Origin: Flavobacteriales bacterium UBA4466
GTDB taxonomy: Bacteria; Bacteroidota; Bacteroidia; Flavobacteriales_D; Crocinitomicaceae
Assembly: GCA_905182335.1 (NCBI GenBank)
Contig: CAJJBE010000007.1
Coordinates: 19,842-83,841 of the forward strand
Direction: 5' to 3'
Length of the DNA: 64,000 nt
Shown here: piece by piece, positions 8,154 to 18,007 of the stretch
Numbering within the stretch: the stretch's first letter is position 1
Layout: each line of letters opens with the position of its first letter
The notes under the pieces: generated by a model
The model's input: the letters and a program-made list of their open reading frames with translations, nothing else
Told to the model about the DNA's origin: nothing
The model's database searches: none
Made by a program: the position numbers and the translations under genes

Positions 8154-11100
8154 TTACTTATTTGATTTGTTTATTTTTGCAGATGTGTTTAGCATCTCTT
8201 CTAAAGCGCTCAATCTGCTCTCAAGATCTGCCTTCAAAGCATCTACCTCTGTTGTTTGTCCTTCAAGCTTTGACTTCATTTCTGCCATTTCAGAATTTTG
8301 ATTTTCAATAATAGCTTGCTGATCTTTAATTGCCTCAATTAATAAAGCTACTAATTTTTGATACTCAACGCCTTTATATCCATTACCTATTTCGGATACA
8401 ATTTCTGGAATTACAGCTTCAACTTCTTGCGCTATAAGTCCAAGTTCTAATTTATCATCAAAGCCTCTGGTTAGGAACTCATTGTTTCTCCAGTAGTAGT
8501 TTACACCTCTAAGCTGTAATACCTTCTCTAGTGCATTCTCTACTGTTAAAATATTCTTCTTGAATCTTTTATCAGAACTTGCAACGAAACTTGTTGCGAA
8601 TGCATCCCCTAAAATAGTTGCGTTACCATTGACCATTACCTCACCACTAACAGTTACGTTAGGAGCATCAAGATCAATATTACCATTATAAGACTTTAGC
8701 TTAACATCTCCACTATAAGACTCTACTCTAGCTTCATTCTCTCCATAAACCATAACATTCTGTCCAGAAACATTAACAAAATCCCCAGAAACATCAACAA
8801 AATTCTGTCCAAAAACCCCAATACCGTTTTGACTTTCGATAATTACTGGGTTTGAAGTATTAGTGTTTTTTAACTCACCATATTGATTCTCTTCCCATAA
8901 CGTGTTTGCCACTAATGTGCTATCCAATGCATTAATGCTATCAAGTAAAGCAGCGTCTGCTACATCTACATAATCTTTGTTTGCTAAATGCTCTCCAAGT
9001 TGTGGAGCATTCATATTACTAGCGTTACCATTGAACATTACCTCACCACTAACAGTTACGTTAGGAGCATCAAGATCAATATTACCATTATAAGACTTTA
9101 GCTTAACATCTCCACTATAAGACTCTACTCTAGCTTCATTCTCTCCATAAACCATAACATTCTGTCCAGAAACATTAACAAAATCCCCAGAAACATCAAC
9201 AAAATTCTGTCCAAAAACCCCAATACCGTTTTGACTTTCGATAATTACTGGGTTTGAAGTATTAGTGTTTTTTAACTCACCATATTGATTCTCTTCCCAT
9301 AACGTGTTTGCCACTAATGTGCTATCCAATGCATTAATGCTATCAAGTAAAGCAGCGTCTGCTACATCTACATAATCTTTGTTTGCTAAATGCTCTCCAA
9401 GTTGTGGAGCATTCATATTACTAGCGTTACCATTGAACATTACCTCACCACTAACAGTTACGTTAGGAGCATCAAGATCAATATTACCATTATAAGACTT
9501 TAGCTTAACATCTCCACTATAAGACTCTACTCTAGCTTCATTCTCTCCATAAACCATAACATTCTGCCCATTAACATTAACAAAATCCCCAGAAACATCA
9601 ACAAAATTCTGTCCAAAAACCCCAATACCGTTTTGACTTTCGATAATTACTGGGTTTGAAGTATTAGTGTTTTTTAACTCACCATATTGATTCTCTTCCC
9701 ATAACGTGTTTGCCACTAATGTGCTATCCAATGCATTAATGCTATCAAGTAAAGCAGCGTCTGCTACATCTACATAATCTTTGTTTGCTAAATGCTCTCC
9801 AAGTTGTGGAGCATTCATATTACTAGCGTTACCATTGAACATTACCTCACCACTAACAGTTACGTTAGGAGCATCAAGATCAATATTACCATTATAAGAC
9901 TTTAGCTTAACATCTCCACTATAAGACTCTACTCTAGCTTCATTCTCTCCATAAACCATAACATTCTGTCCAGAAACATTAACAAAATCCCCAGAAACAT
10001 CAACAAAATTCTGTCCAAAAACCCCAATACCGTTTTGACTTTCGATAATTACTGGGTTTGAAGTATTAGTGTTTTTTAACTCACCATATTGATTCTCTTC
10101 CCATAACGTGTTTGCCACTAATGTGCTATCCAATGCATTAATGCTATCAAGTAAAGCAGCGTCTGCTACATCTACATAATCTTTGTTTGCTAAATGCTCT
10201 CCAAGTTGTGGAGCATTCATATTACTAGCGTTACCATTGAACATTACCTCACCACTAACAGTTACGTTAGGAGCATCAAGATCAATATTACCATTATAAG
10301 ACTTTAGCTTAACATCTCCACTATAAGACTCTACTCTAGCTTCATTCTCTCCATAAACCATAACATTCTGTCCAGAAACATTAACAAAATCCCCAGAAAC
10401 ATCAACAAAATTCTGTCCAAAAACCCCAATACCGTTTTGACTTTCGATAATTACTGGGTTTGAAGTATTAGTGTTTTTTAACTCACCATATTGATTCTCT
10501 TCCCATAACGTGTTTGCCACTAATGTGCTATCCAATGCATTAATGCTATCAAGTAAAGCAGCGTCTGCTACATCTACATAATCTTTGTTTGCTAAATGCT
10601 CTCCAAGTTGTGGAGCATTCATATTACTAGCGTTACCATTGAACATTACCTCACCACTAACAGTTACGTTAGGAGCATCAAGATCAATATTACCATTATA
10701 AGACTTTAGCTTAACATCTCCACTATAAGACTCTACTCTAGCTTCATTCTCTCCATAAACCATAACATTCTGTCCAGAAACATCAACAAAATCCCCAGAA
10801 ACATCAACAAAATTCTGTCCAAAAACCCCAATACCGTTTTGACTTTCGATAATTACTGGGTTTGAAGTATTAGTGTTTTTTAACTCACCATATTGATTCT
10901 CTTCCCATAACGTGTTTGCCACTAATGTGCTATCCAATGCATTAATGCTATCAAGTAAAGCAGCGTCTGCTACATCTACATAATCTTTGTTTGCTAAATG
11001 CTCTCCAAGTTGTGGAGCATTCATATTACTAGCGTTACCATTGAACATTACCTCACCACTAACAGTTACGTTAGGAGCATCAAGATCAATATTACCATTA

Positions 11101-12149
11101 TAAGACTTTAGCTTAACATCTCCACTATAAGACTCTACTCTAGCTTCATTCTCTCCATAAACCATAACATTCTGTCCAGAAACATCAACAAAATCCCCAG
11201 AAACATCAACAAAATTCTGTCCAAAAACCCCAATACCGTTTTGACTTTCGATAATTACTGGGTTTGAAGTATTAGTGTTTTTTAACTCACCATATTGATT
11301 CTCTTCCCATAACGTGTTTGCCACTAATGTGCTATCCAATGCATTAATGCTATCAAGTAAAGCAGCGTCTGCTACATCTACATAATCTTTGTTTGCTAAA
11401 TGCTCTCCAAGTTGTGGAGCATTCATATTACTAGCGTTACCATTGAACATTACCTCACCACTAACAGTTACGTTAGGAGCATCAAGATCAATATTACCAT
11501 TATAAGACTTTAGCTTAACATCTCCACTATAAGACTCTACTCTAGCTTCATTCTCTCCATAAACCATAACATTCTGTCCAGAAACATCAACAAAATCCCC
11601 AGAAACATCAACAAAATTCTGTCCAAAAACCCCAATACCGTTTTGACTTTCGATAATTACTGGGTTTGAAGTATTAGTGTTTTTTAACTCACCATATTGA
11701 TTCTCTTCCCATAAAGGATTTGTTAGTGCAGCAGCACTATCTGCATAACCTGAAGTATTTGAGTGTAAAGAATACGGCACACTCATTAATTGACTAGTCC
11801 CCATTACAACGTAGCTTGTCCCACCTGTAATATCTGTTGCTGTTTCGATGAAATATGGACCATTTGCCCAATTAATAGATCCAAAATTATCCGTTGAAGA
11901 ACCCGTACCTATTTCCAGATTAACTAATCCAAACTGATTTGTTGGAGTGGAAAATATTTCGGAATAAACTGAAGGCCCAGTTTCGGAACCTTGCTTAATA
12001 GTTAAGCGCATTCCAACTGGTTGGTTAGTTAACACAGTATTGTTACCATCTCTTATTACAGATTGATATTTAACCGATTCTGGAGCTTGGGCTAAAGAAC
12101 TAAGTGATAGTGTTGCTATGGCAACTAGTGAAAGTAGTATTCTTTTCAT
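8154..12149 (-). CDS. Secreted tail-spike-like repeat protein with Peptidase_S74 chaperone domain, 1331 aa
   Basis: Domains in order: signal peptide (1-20); a conserved N-terminal domain (21-135, APESVKYQSVIRD ... MGTSQLMSVPYSLH), shared with the protein at 2989-4110; eight tandem 134-residue units from residue 146, the eighth cut short (each begins LWEENQYGELKNTN and includes YSGDVKLKSYNGNIDL and ANKDYVDVADAALLDS); and a C-terminal Peptidase_S74 intramolecular chaperone domain from S1191. The S74 domain contains S1192-D1193-KR-x-KKN, GLIAQEVEAVIPE, GVEYQKLVALLIEAIKDQ and a final coiled coil. In phage tailspikes this domain trimerises the beta-helical stalk and then cuts itself off at the Ser-Asp site. 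The repeats probably form a long trimeric fibre, an inference from that family. No T9SS domain is seen, so it may be exported together with the 12195-15524 product encoded 45 bp upstream. Confidence 0.9.
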   Translation of the reverse strand: MKRILLSLVAIATLSLSSLAQAPESVKYQSVIRDGNNTVLTNQPVGMRLTIKQGSETGPSVYSEIFSTPTNQFGLVNLEIGTGSSTDNFGSINWANGPYFIETATDITGGTSYVVMGTSQLMSVPYSLHSNTSGYADSAAALTNPLWEENQYGELKNTNTSNPVIIESQNGIGVFGQNFVDVSGDFVDVSGQNVMVYGENEARVESYSGDVKLKSYNGNIDLDAPNVTVSGEVMFNGNASNMNAPQLGEHLANKDYVDVADAALLDSINALDSTLVANTLWEENQYGELKNTNTSNPVIIESQNGIGVFGQNFVDVSGDFVDVSGQNVMVYGENEARVESYSGDVKLKSYNGNIDLDAPNVTVSGEVMFNGNASNMNAPQLGEHLANKDYVDVADAALLDSINALDSTLVANTLWEENQYGELKNTNTSNPVIIESQNGIGVFGQNFVDVSGDFVDVSGQNVMVYGENEARVESYSGDVKLKSYNGNIDLDAPNVTVSGEVMFNGNASNMNAPQLGEHLANKDYVDVADAALLDSINALDSTLVANTLWEENQYGELKNTNTSNPVIIESQNGIGVFGQNFVDVSGDFVNVSGQNVMVYGENEARVESYSGDVKLKSYNGNIDLDAPNVTVSGEVMFNGNASNMNAPQLGEHLANKDYVDVADAALLDSINALDSTLVANTLWEENQYGELKNTNTSNPVIIESQNGIGVFGQNFVDVSGDFVNVSGQNVMVYGENEARVESYSGDVKLKSYNGNIDLDAPNVTVSGEVMFNGNASNMNAPQLGEHLANKDYVDVADAALLDSINALDSTLVANTLWEENQYGELKNTNTSNPVIIESQNGIGVFGQNFVDVSGDFVNVNGQNVMVYGENEARVESYSGDVKLKSYNGNIDLDAPNVTVSGEVMFNGNASNMNAPQLGEHLANKDYVDVADAALLDSINALDSTLVANTLWEENQYGELKNTNTSNPVIIESQNGIGVFGQNFVDVSGDFVNVSGQNVMVYGENEARVESYSGDVKLKSYNGNIDLDAPNVTVSGEVMFNGNASNMNAPQLGEHLANKDYVDVADAALLDSINALDSTLVANTLWEENQYGELKNTNTSNPVIIESQNGIGVFGQNFVDVSGDFVNVSGQNVMVYGENEARVESYSGDVKLKSYNGNIDLDAPNVTVSGEVMVNGNATILGDAFATSFVASSDKRFKKNILTVENALEKVLQLRGVNYYWRNNEFLTRGFDDKLELGLIAQEVEAVIPEIVSEIGNGYKGVEYQKLVALLIEAIKDQQAIIENQNSEMAEMKSKLEGQTTEVDALKADLESRLSALEEMLNTSAKINKSNK
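8620..11714 (-). repeat. Eight tandem copies of a 402-bp unit, almost identical at DNA level
   Basis: The mark CTTCCC (plus strand) recurs at 8891, 9293, 9695, 10097, 10499, 10901, 11303 and 11705, exactly 402 bp apart. Seven units are complete; the eighth, nearest the C-terminus, is 281 bp. Copies differ by only a few bases, most visibly around the codons for D/N and S/N in FVDVSGQ, FVNVSGQ and FVNVNGQ. In protein order, units 1-3 read FVDVSGQ, 4-5 FVNVSGQ, 6 FVNVNGQ and 7-8 FVNVSGQ. Neighbours resembling each other is the pattern left by recent unequal crossing over. Copy number may vary between strains or cells, and it may be wrong if the assembly used short reads. Confidence 0.97.
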
Positions 12150-12194
12150 AATGCTAATTTAATAGTGGTATTCTTTTTAAGAATTTATTTAAAA

Positions 12195-15100
12195 CTATTG
12201 TTTTATAATTCTAGCTGTTTTTGTATTCTCGTTTTGTATAACTATTACTTGATAGAAACCAGGATTGTAATCCGTTCCAATTCTAACATCTGTTTCTTGA
12301 CGTAGGTCAACTAATCGTGTTTCGATTAATCTTCCTGTTCCGTCGTATACAGAAACTGATACTGGTGAACTTGCATCTTCAGAAGCGATGTGAAGCGTTG
12401 TTGCATCACTGAATGGATTAGGAGACAATGTTGTCTCGAACTCGATTCCCTCTTCCTGTGCTAGGTCTTTTTGGTTGTCGTTTATTACAATAGTCGACGA
12501 CCCATCTGGCGTAGTTACTGTACAAACTGGACCAAAGTCTCCTGTCATTCCACCTGCTGTTACTTGAATGTCAACATTATATGTTACACCCGTAAGTATA
12601 CCTGGCTCTGATAAAGATAGAGATCTAAATGGTCTATCTATTAACAATGTATCAGTACCGTTAATCAGTCTAAATCTATAGTTAGTTGCGCCATCAGCAA
12701 ACAGTGCAAACACTTGACTACTCATTGACCCTGGTGAGCTACCACAATAAAGAGGTGCTAACTGTGTCGTTGGGAAGTCTACTTGAACTGTACAAACATC
12801 TCCATAGTCTCCTACCACTCCACCAGCTGTTACCTGAACATCAACATTATATGTCTTATCCAATGTAATTCCTGGTACTGTATTCAGAGTTAAAGATCTA
12901 AATGGACGATCAAGGATTAACGTGTCGTTTCCACTTATGAATCTAAATCTATAGTTCGTTGCACCTGCAGCAAACATTGCGAAGATTTGACTATTCAACG
13001 ATTGAGTTGTCATACCACAATATGCATCAGCTAACTTAGTTGTTGGGAAGTCGGTTGTTACTGTACAAACTGCACCGTAATCACAAACCTGTCCTTGAAC
13101 TGTTGCTGCAACATCTACGTTGTAGACTTTGTTAAACTCAACGGCAACTTGACTAAATGGTAGAGCTCTAAACGGACGGTCAACAATCAGTGTATCATTT
13201 CCATTTATTAATCTAAACCTGTAGTTCGTTGCTCCATCAACAGCCGCTGCTTTGATTAGACCTGATGTAACTGATTGTGTTACGTAACCACAGTACTGAC
13301 CTGCCAACTGTGTTGTTGGTAGAACTGTTGTTATTGTACAAACATCACCGAAGTCTCCTGTAACACCATTACATGTCGCTTGAACATCTACGTTGTATAC
13401 TACACCGTATGTTATCCCTGGAACTGTATTCAGATATAGAGATCTAAATGGACGATCCTTAATAAGGGTATCATTTCCATTAATAAATCTAAATCTAAAA
13501 TTTGTTGCTCCTTCAGAGTTCATAGCAAACACTTGACTAACTAAGTTGTTAGTTGTGATGCCACAATACAATGGGGCTAACTGTGTCGTTGGGAATGTTG
13601 TTGTTACTGTACAAACATCTCCATAGTCTCCCGTAGCTCCTGCCACAGTAACCTGAACGTCTACATTGTATGTTTTATCATACTCTACTGCAATACTGTT
13701 CAATGGTATATTTCTAAACGGACGATCTGCTATAAGCGTATCATTTCCATTGATAAATCTAAACCTGAAGTTAGATGCGTTGTCTACAATCTCTGCATAA
13801 ACTAGTGCAGCTAAGTTGTCCGTAACATAACCACAGTACTGACCTGCAAGTTTTGTTTGAGGTCCTGGAGTAAAGATAGTACAAACTGTACCATAGTCTC
13901 CTATTGATCCATTTAGAGTTACAGCAACATCTACATTATATGTTGTAAGGTAATCTAAAGAAACAAGGTTCAATGGTAAAGCTCTAAATGGACGATCAAC
14001 AATCAGTGTATCTGTACCATTAATCAATCTAAATCTATAACCCTCTGACCCTGGAACAGCATCTGCTCTTATAACATCAGCCAACGTATTAAGTGTTGAG
14101 TTACAATCTGCAGCTTGTAGCTGTGTCGTTGGTAGAACTGTTTGCGTTGTGAAGTCAAATGGTCCAATCCAAGTGCTTTGATTATCTCCACAATCAGATT
14201 GTACATAGAACTCATAAGTAGTTGCATCAGATAATCCAGAAATTGATTCTATTGTATTTGATGTTCCTACTATTTGTGTTCCTGAGCCTAATGTAAATCC
14301 AGCAACACCATATTCAACATTAGCTAAACCTGTATTGTTAATTGGAGAAACTGTTATTGACCCGAACATATTAGCAGCATGCGGATCACACTGGTAGTTA
14401 TATGTTCCTTCAGCTTGGAAAACATGAGTATATGTCCATCCTTGGCCTACTGAGTTTCCGAAGCTTTCTGGATTACCCACAAACGTAGACGTTGTTCCAT
14501 TTACATTGTGATTTCCTCCCGTATTTACAAAAACTACCGTATCTCCCACATTTATATCCAAGGAATTCGGGCTAAAACTAGACCCAACAGTTTGAATTAA
14601 GTAGCTAGTATTTACTGCGTCACCTCCTGTGTTACCTGTCCAGCTCAAATCAGCTGAATCCACAGTAATACTAGTTACTGAGAGCGATGTTGGATCTTCA
14701 CATATAGCTATATCAACTTCTGAACATGAGGTTGTAAACGTAGCTAATGTATCTCCTGCCGAAAAAGCATTTCCTGCAGCCCAAATCACAACAGTGTTTC
14801 CATGTAGATCTATTAAGTTAAATCCTATCTCATCCGTAAAGTTTGTTGTATTACTTGCAATTATATAAGTAATAACATTATCACATAACGGAATCGATGC
14901 TGAACCAGTAAAACCAATATCTAATGTCTGGAGAGAAACAATACTTCCTCCTTGATAAAAATTAACTTCTTGACCATCCCAACCATCACCGAAATCATCA
15001 GTCATATTTAATACATAGTCACATTGATCGATGGCATTACAAAGAGATGTATTAAACATAATCGGCCCCACCCAGGCACTTTGATCATCTCCACAATCTG

Positions 15101-15524
15101 ATTGAATATAAAACTCGTATGAACTATTAGGAGTCAATCCAGCAAGAGATTCTGTTGTATCTGCTGTACCTGTAATTAAAGTTCCGTCTCCTAATACAAA
15201 CCCTGAAATGCCGTACTCTATATTGTATAATCCTGAAATGCCGGCATCTGACCATGCTATGTCAGCAGCATCAGAAGTGATATTAGTTACAATCAAATCT
15301 GTAGGGTCTGAACATATGTTCTGATTGTTCCATGTTTGGTGAAAACCCTGAGTAATGGATATATTGCTATTGGAGAAAGTGCTTATGACAGACTCTCCTA
15401 TAGTAAAGTCTATATTTGCATATGGATTAACATAAGAGTCCCCCTGAGTAGAGATTACATCTTGTGCTGACAATGACGTATAAAAAAAGAGTGTTAATAA
15501 AAATAGTATATTTCTATAATTCAT
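12195..15524 (-). CDS. Large T9SS-sorted multidomain surface protein with nested cupredoxin, 1109 aa
   Basis: Signal peptide (1-20); N-terminal module (21-64, VISTQGDSYVN ... TQGFHQT) shared with 2514-2978; an Fn3 domain (about 71-160); a Cys-containing domain (161-267, CDYVLNMTDDFGDGWDG); and a second Fn3 (about 276-460). A cupredoxin domain (about 305-395) is inserted in the second Fn3, with probable type-1 copper ligands H339, C379, H382 and M386. Six repeats of about 90 residues follow (about 470-1015, each with FRFxxxNGxDTLIxDRPFR and conserved cysteines). A T9SS sorting domain ends the protein (about 1028-1109, LSPNPFSDATTLHI, YDGTGRLIE). It is the first gene of the four-gene operon. 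It is expected to be anchored on the cell surface; the ligand is unknown. Copper binding is inferred from motif spacing only. Confidence 0.88.
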   Translation of the reverse strand: MNYRNILFLLTLFFYTSLSAQDVISTQGDSYVNPYANIDFTIGESVISTFSNSNISITQGFHQTWNNQNICSDPTDLIVTNITSDAADIAWSDAGISGLYNIEYGISGFVLGDGTLITGTADTTESLAGLTPNSSYEFYIQSDCGDDQSAWVGPIMFNTSLCNAIDQCDYVLNMTDDFGDGWDGQEVNFYQGGSIVSLQTLDIGFTGSASIPLCDNVITYIIASNTTNFTDEIGFNLIDLHGNTVVIWAAGNAFSAGDTLATFTTSCSEVDIAICEDPTSLSVTSITVDSADLSWTGNTGGDAVNTSYLIQTVGSSFSPNSLDINVGDTVVFVNTGGNHNVNGTTSTFVGNPESFGNSVGQGWTYTHVFQAEGTYNYQCDPHAANMFGSITVSPINNTGLANVEYGVAGFTLGSGTQIVGTSNTIESISGLSDATTYEFYVQSDCGDNQSTWIGPFDFTTQTVLPTTQLQAADCNSTLNTLADVIRADAVPGSEGYRFRLINGTDTLIVDRPFRALPLNLVSLDYLTTYNVDVAVTLNGSIGDYGTVCTIFTPGPQTKLAGQYCGYVTDNLAALVYAEIVDNASNFRFRFINGNDTLIADRPFRNIPLNSIAVEYDKTYNVDVQVTVAGATGDYGDVCTVTTTFPTTQLAPLYCGITTNNLVSQVFAMNSEGATNFRFRFINGNDTLIKDRPFRSLYLNTVPGITYGVVYNVDVQATCNGVTGDFGDVCTITTVLPTTQLAGQYCGYVTQSVTSGLIKAAAVDGATNYRFRLINGNDTLIVDRPFRALPFSQVAVEFNKVYNVDVAATVQGQVCDYGAVCTVTTDFPTTKLADAYCGMTTQSLNSQIFAMFAAGATNYRFRFISGNDTLILDRPFRSLTLNTVPGITLDKTYNVDVQVTAGGVVGDYGDVCTVQVDFPTTQLAPLYCGSSPGSMSSQVFALFADGATNYRFRLINGTDTLLIDRPFRSLSLSEPGILTGVTYNVDIQVTAGGMTGDFGPVCTVTTPDGSSTIVINDNQKDLAQEEGIEFETTLSPNPFSDATTLHIASEDASSPVSVSVYDGTGRLIETRLVDLRQETDVRIGTDYNPGFYQVIVIQNENTKTARIIKQ
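12480..14120 (-). repeat. Six repeats of about 270 bp encoding about 90-residue domains
   Basis: The protein segment NGxDTLIxDRPFR occurs six times, with a companion YNVDVxxT and a C-terminal VCT(V/I). The copies are diverged (roughly two thirds to four fifths alike by eye), unlike the near-identical 402-bp repeats of the next gene, so they are older. The period is about 270 bp. Confidence 0.85.
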
Positions 15525-15705
15525 TATTAAGTGTGTAGTGATTACCTCAGGTTAGCTACAAATATATCTTTTCTTTTTATACAAAAAAATAATAATTCTA
15601 AAGCACCCTGTTTATGTTATTATAATTGTGAAAATAAATCAAAAATAAGTTTAAATTAATTGCTCTTTAATATTAGAGCCATATAAGGGTTAAACTTTAA
15701 AGACC

Positions 15706-15732
15706 TTGTTCCAACTAAATTCCGTTTCTTTG
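15706..15732 (+). promoter_or_regulatory. Possible promoter of era-der
   Basis: TTG at 15706-15708 and TTTCTTTG at 15725-15732, one mismatch to TAnnTTTG. The spacing is 16 nt, shorter than the usual 19. The ATG of era is 18 nt downstream. The 225-bp divergent gap also holds TATATTTG at 15566-15559 on the minus strand, a good -7 candidate for the 15524 gene, but without a well-spaced -33. Confidence 0.4.
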
Positions 15733-15749
15733 CAGTTCAATTGGAAGAA

Positions 15750-16625
15750 ATGGCACATAAATCAGGTTTTGTTAGTATTGTAGGGAGTCCAAACGTTGGT
15801 AAATCAACTCTTATGAATAAGCTTGTGGGTGAAAAGTTATCTATCGTTACTTCTAAAGCACAAACGACAAGACATCGTATCATGGGAATCGTTAACACCG
15901 AAGACCATCAGGTTGTTTTTTCAGATACTCCGGGTGTTGTGAATTCAGCTTACAAGCTGCATGATAATATGATGGAGTATGTTAACTCCTCGATTAAAGA
16001 TGCAGATGTTATCATATTCGTTACCGACACGAAAGAAACTGAAATGAATCACATAGACACTTTATCACGTATTCAAAACGCAAAAGTTCCTGTGGTATGC
16101 CTGGTAAACAAAATGGATTTATCGAGTCAAGACAAAGTAGCTGAAAAGCTAGCTTATTGGCAAGAACGCTTGCCTGAGGCTAACGTTTTCCCTATTTCTG
16201 CGCTTCATGGTGTTAGTATTGAGGGTGTCTGGGAAGAAATCCTTTTACACATTCCTGAAAGTCCACCCTATTTCGAAAAAGATGCTATCACAAATCGCCC
16301 AATGCGTTTTTTCATATCAGAAATGATTCGTGAAAAAATATTCATCCATTGTAGAAAAGAAATCCCTTATGCTACTCAAGTAGAAATAGAGGAATATATT
16401 GAAGAAGATCACATCACTCGTATTAGAGCGCTTATTATAGTTGAACGTAATTCTCAAAAAGGTATCATTATTGGGAAAGGTGGTGAAATGCTGAAACGAA
16501 TTGGTCGAGAATCACGTATTGAAATGGAACAATTCATTGATAAGAAAGTTTTCTTGGAAACATTCGTGAAGGTTGATAAAGATTGGAGAGGATCTGATCA
16601 AAAATTAAAAAAATACGGATACTAG
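15750..16625 (+). CDS. era: GTPase Era
   Basis: Era binds the 3' end of 16S rRNA and acts in 30S subunit maturation. The GTPase domain has all motifs: G1 GSPNVGKS (about residues 12-19), G3 DTPG, G4 NKMD and G5-like SALHG. A C-terminal KH domain with GKGGEMLKRIG binds RNA. At 291 residues the length is normal. A TTG 9 nt upstream is in frame, but the ATG at 15750 gives the usual Era N-terminus (MAHKSGFVSIVGSPN) and follows a GGAAGA sequence. der follows after 36 bp, so the two ribosome-assembly GTPases are probably co-transcribed. Confidence 0.97.
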   Translation: MAHKSGFVSIVGSPNVGKSTLMNKLVGEKLSIVTSKAQTTRHRIMGIVNTEDHQVVFSDTPGVVNSAYKLHDNMMEYVNSSIKDADVIIFVTDTKETEMNHIDTLSRIQNAKVPVVCLVNKMDLSSQDKVAEKLAYWQERLPEANVFPISALHGVSIEGVWEEILLHIPESPPYFEKDAITNRPMRFFISEMIREKIFIHCRKEIPYATQVEIEEYIEEDHITRIRALIIVERNSQKGIIIGKGGEMLKRIGRESRIEMEQFIDKKVFLETFVKVDKDWRGSDQKLKKYGY

Positions 16626-16661
16626 AAAATCAATTGATTAACTAGAAATCGAACTTGAGTT

Positions 16662-17972
16662 ATGAGTAACATTATTGCAATTGTAGGACGCCCAAATGTT
16701 GGGAAATCAACTTTATTTAATAGATTGACAGAGTCTAGACGAGCAATCGTTAAAGAAATAAGTGGTGTTACTAGAGACCGCTTATATGGTCGTGGTGAAT
16801 GGAATGGTGTTGATTTCTCAGTAATTGATACTGGCGGTTATGTAAAAGGGTCTGACGATATATTTGAAGCGGAGATAAGAAAGCAAGTAGAAATTGCTAT
16901 TGACGAAGCGAGCGTGATTGTTTTTATGCTAGATGTAATGACTGGTATTGTCGATTTAGATGAAACAGTTGCCAGGCTCCTCCGTAAGTCAGGGAAAAAA
17001 GTATTCATCGTAGCCAATAAAGTCGATAATACGGAACGTTATGGTTTATCCTCTGAGTTTTGGTCTCTTGGCCTAGGTGAAGTATTCGATGTTTCAGCAA
17101 CAAACGGGAGTGGTACAGGTGAGCTTTTAGACGAGGTAGTGAAGGAATTTGATAAAGACGACGATACCGTCTTAGAAGGTGAGGGACTTCCCCACATCGC
17201 AATTGTTGGGAAACCCAACGTTGGTAAATCATCATTAGTTAATGCATTTACAGGTGAAGAAAGAAACATCGTTACTAAAATTTCTGGAACAACTCGTGAT
17301 TCTGTAAACACACGATATAAAGGATTTGGATTCGACTTTATGCTTATCGATACTGCCGGTATCCGAAAGAAAGCAAAAGTAATTGAAGACATTGAATACT
17401 ATTCTGTACTGCGCTCAATTAGAGCGATTGAAAACTCAGACGTTTGTGTTTTCATGATTGATGCTGAAGAAGGTATTCAAAAGCAAGATCTACACATATT
17501 CTATATCATAGAGAGCAATTCAAAAGGGGTTGTTGTACTTGTTAATAAATGGGATTTGGTCGACAAAGACCACACAACCATGAAAGCATATGAAGATAAA
17601 GTACGTGAACAATTAGCCCCTTTTAATGATGTTCCTATCATCTTTACATCAACCGTTACAAAGCAACGTATTCACAAAACGCTTGAGACTGTAATGGAAG
17701 TTCATGAGAACAGAACAAAAAAAATACCTACTTCTCAGATCAACGAAGTGATGCTTGAAATTATTGAACGTACTCCTCCTCCATCTTTAAAAGGTAAATA
17801 TGTTCGAATTAAATATGTTCAACAGCTACCCTCCCACTCTCCAGCATTCGCATTCTTCTGCAATTTACCGCAATACATTCCCGACAGCTATAGACGTTTC
17901 CTTGAGAACAGATTGAGAGAAGAATTTGATTTCTGTGGCGTTCCAATTAAGATTTTCTTTAGAAAAAAATAA
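16662..17972 (+). CDS. der: GTPase Der (EngA), double GTPase for 50S assembly
   Basis: Der is an essential GTPase in 50S ribosomal subunit biogenesis. Two tandem GTPase domains are complete: GRPNVGKS (8-15), DTGG and NKVD in the first; GKPNVGKS (about 181-188), DTAG and NKWD in the second. The C-terminal KH-like domain follows ([17 protein letters not shown]). 436 residues is the standard length. It sits directly behind era. Confidence 0.97.
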   Translation: MSNIIAIVGRPNVGKSTLFNRLTESRRAIVKEISGVTRDRLYGRGEWNGVDFSVIDTGGYVKGSDDIFEAEIRKQVEIAIDEASVIVFMLDVMTGIVDLDETVARLLRKSGKKVFIVANKVDNTERYGLSSEFWSLGLGEVFDVSATNGSGTGELLDEVVKEFDKDDDTVLEGEGLPHIAIVGKPNVGKSSLVNAFTGEERNIVTKISGTTRDSVNTRYKGFGFDFMLIDTAGIRKKAKVIEDIEYYSVLRSIRAIENSDVCVFMIDAEEGIQKQDLHIFYIIESNSKGVVVLVNKWDLVDKDHTTMKAYEDKVREQLAPFNDVPIIFTSTVTKQRIHKTLETVMEVHENRTKKIPTSQINEVMLEIIERTPPPSLKGKYVRIKYVQQLPSHSPAFAFFCNLPQYIPDSYRRFLENRLREEFDFCGVPIKIFFRKK

Positions 17973-18007
17973 GGCTATTTAATACTAAAACGTATTGGTA
18001 AGGACAT

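Noticed and set aside
8620..11714. Regular repeats as a possible CRISPR array
   Set aside because: The units are 402 bp without spacers and read through as one open frame; they are protein repeats.
8154..12149. Prophage, because of the tail-spike S74 domain
   Set aside because: No capsid, terminase, integrase or lysis genes are nearby, and the protein has a signal peptide and Bacteroidota-type N-terminal domain.
17005..17392. Minus-strand frames inside der
   Set aside because: Antisense of a universally conserved GTPase gene; no start signal or family match.
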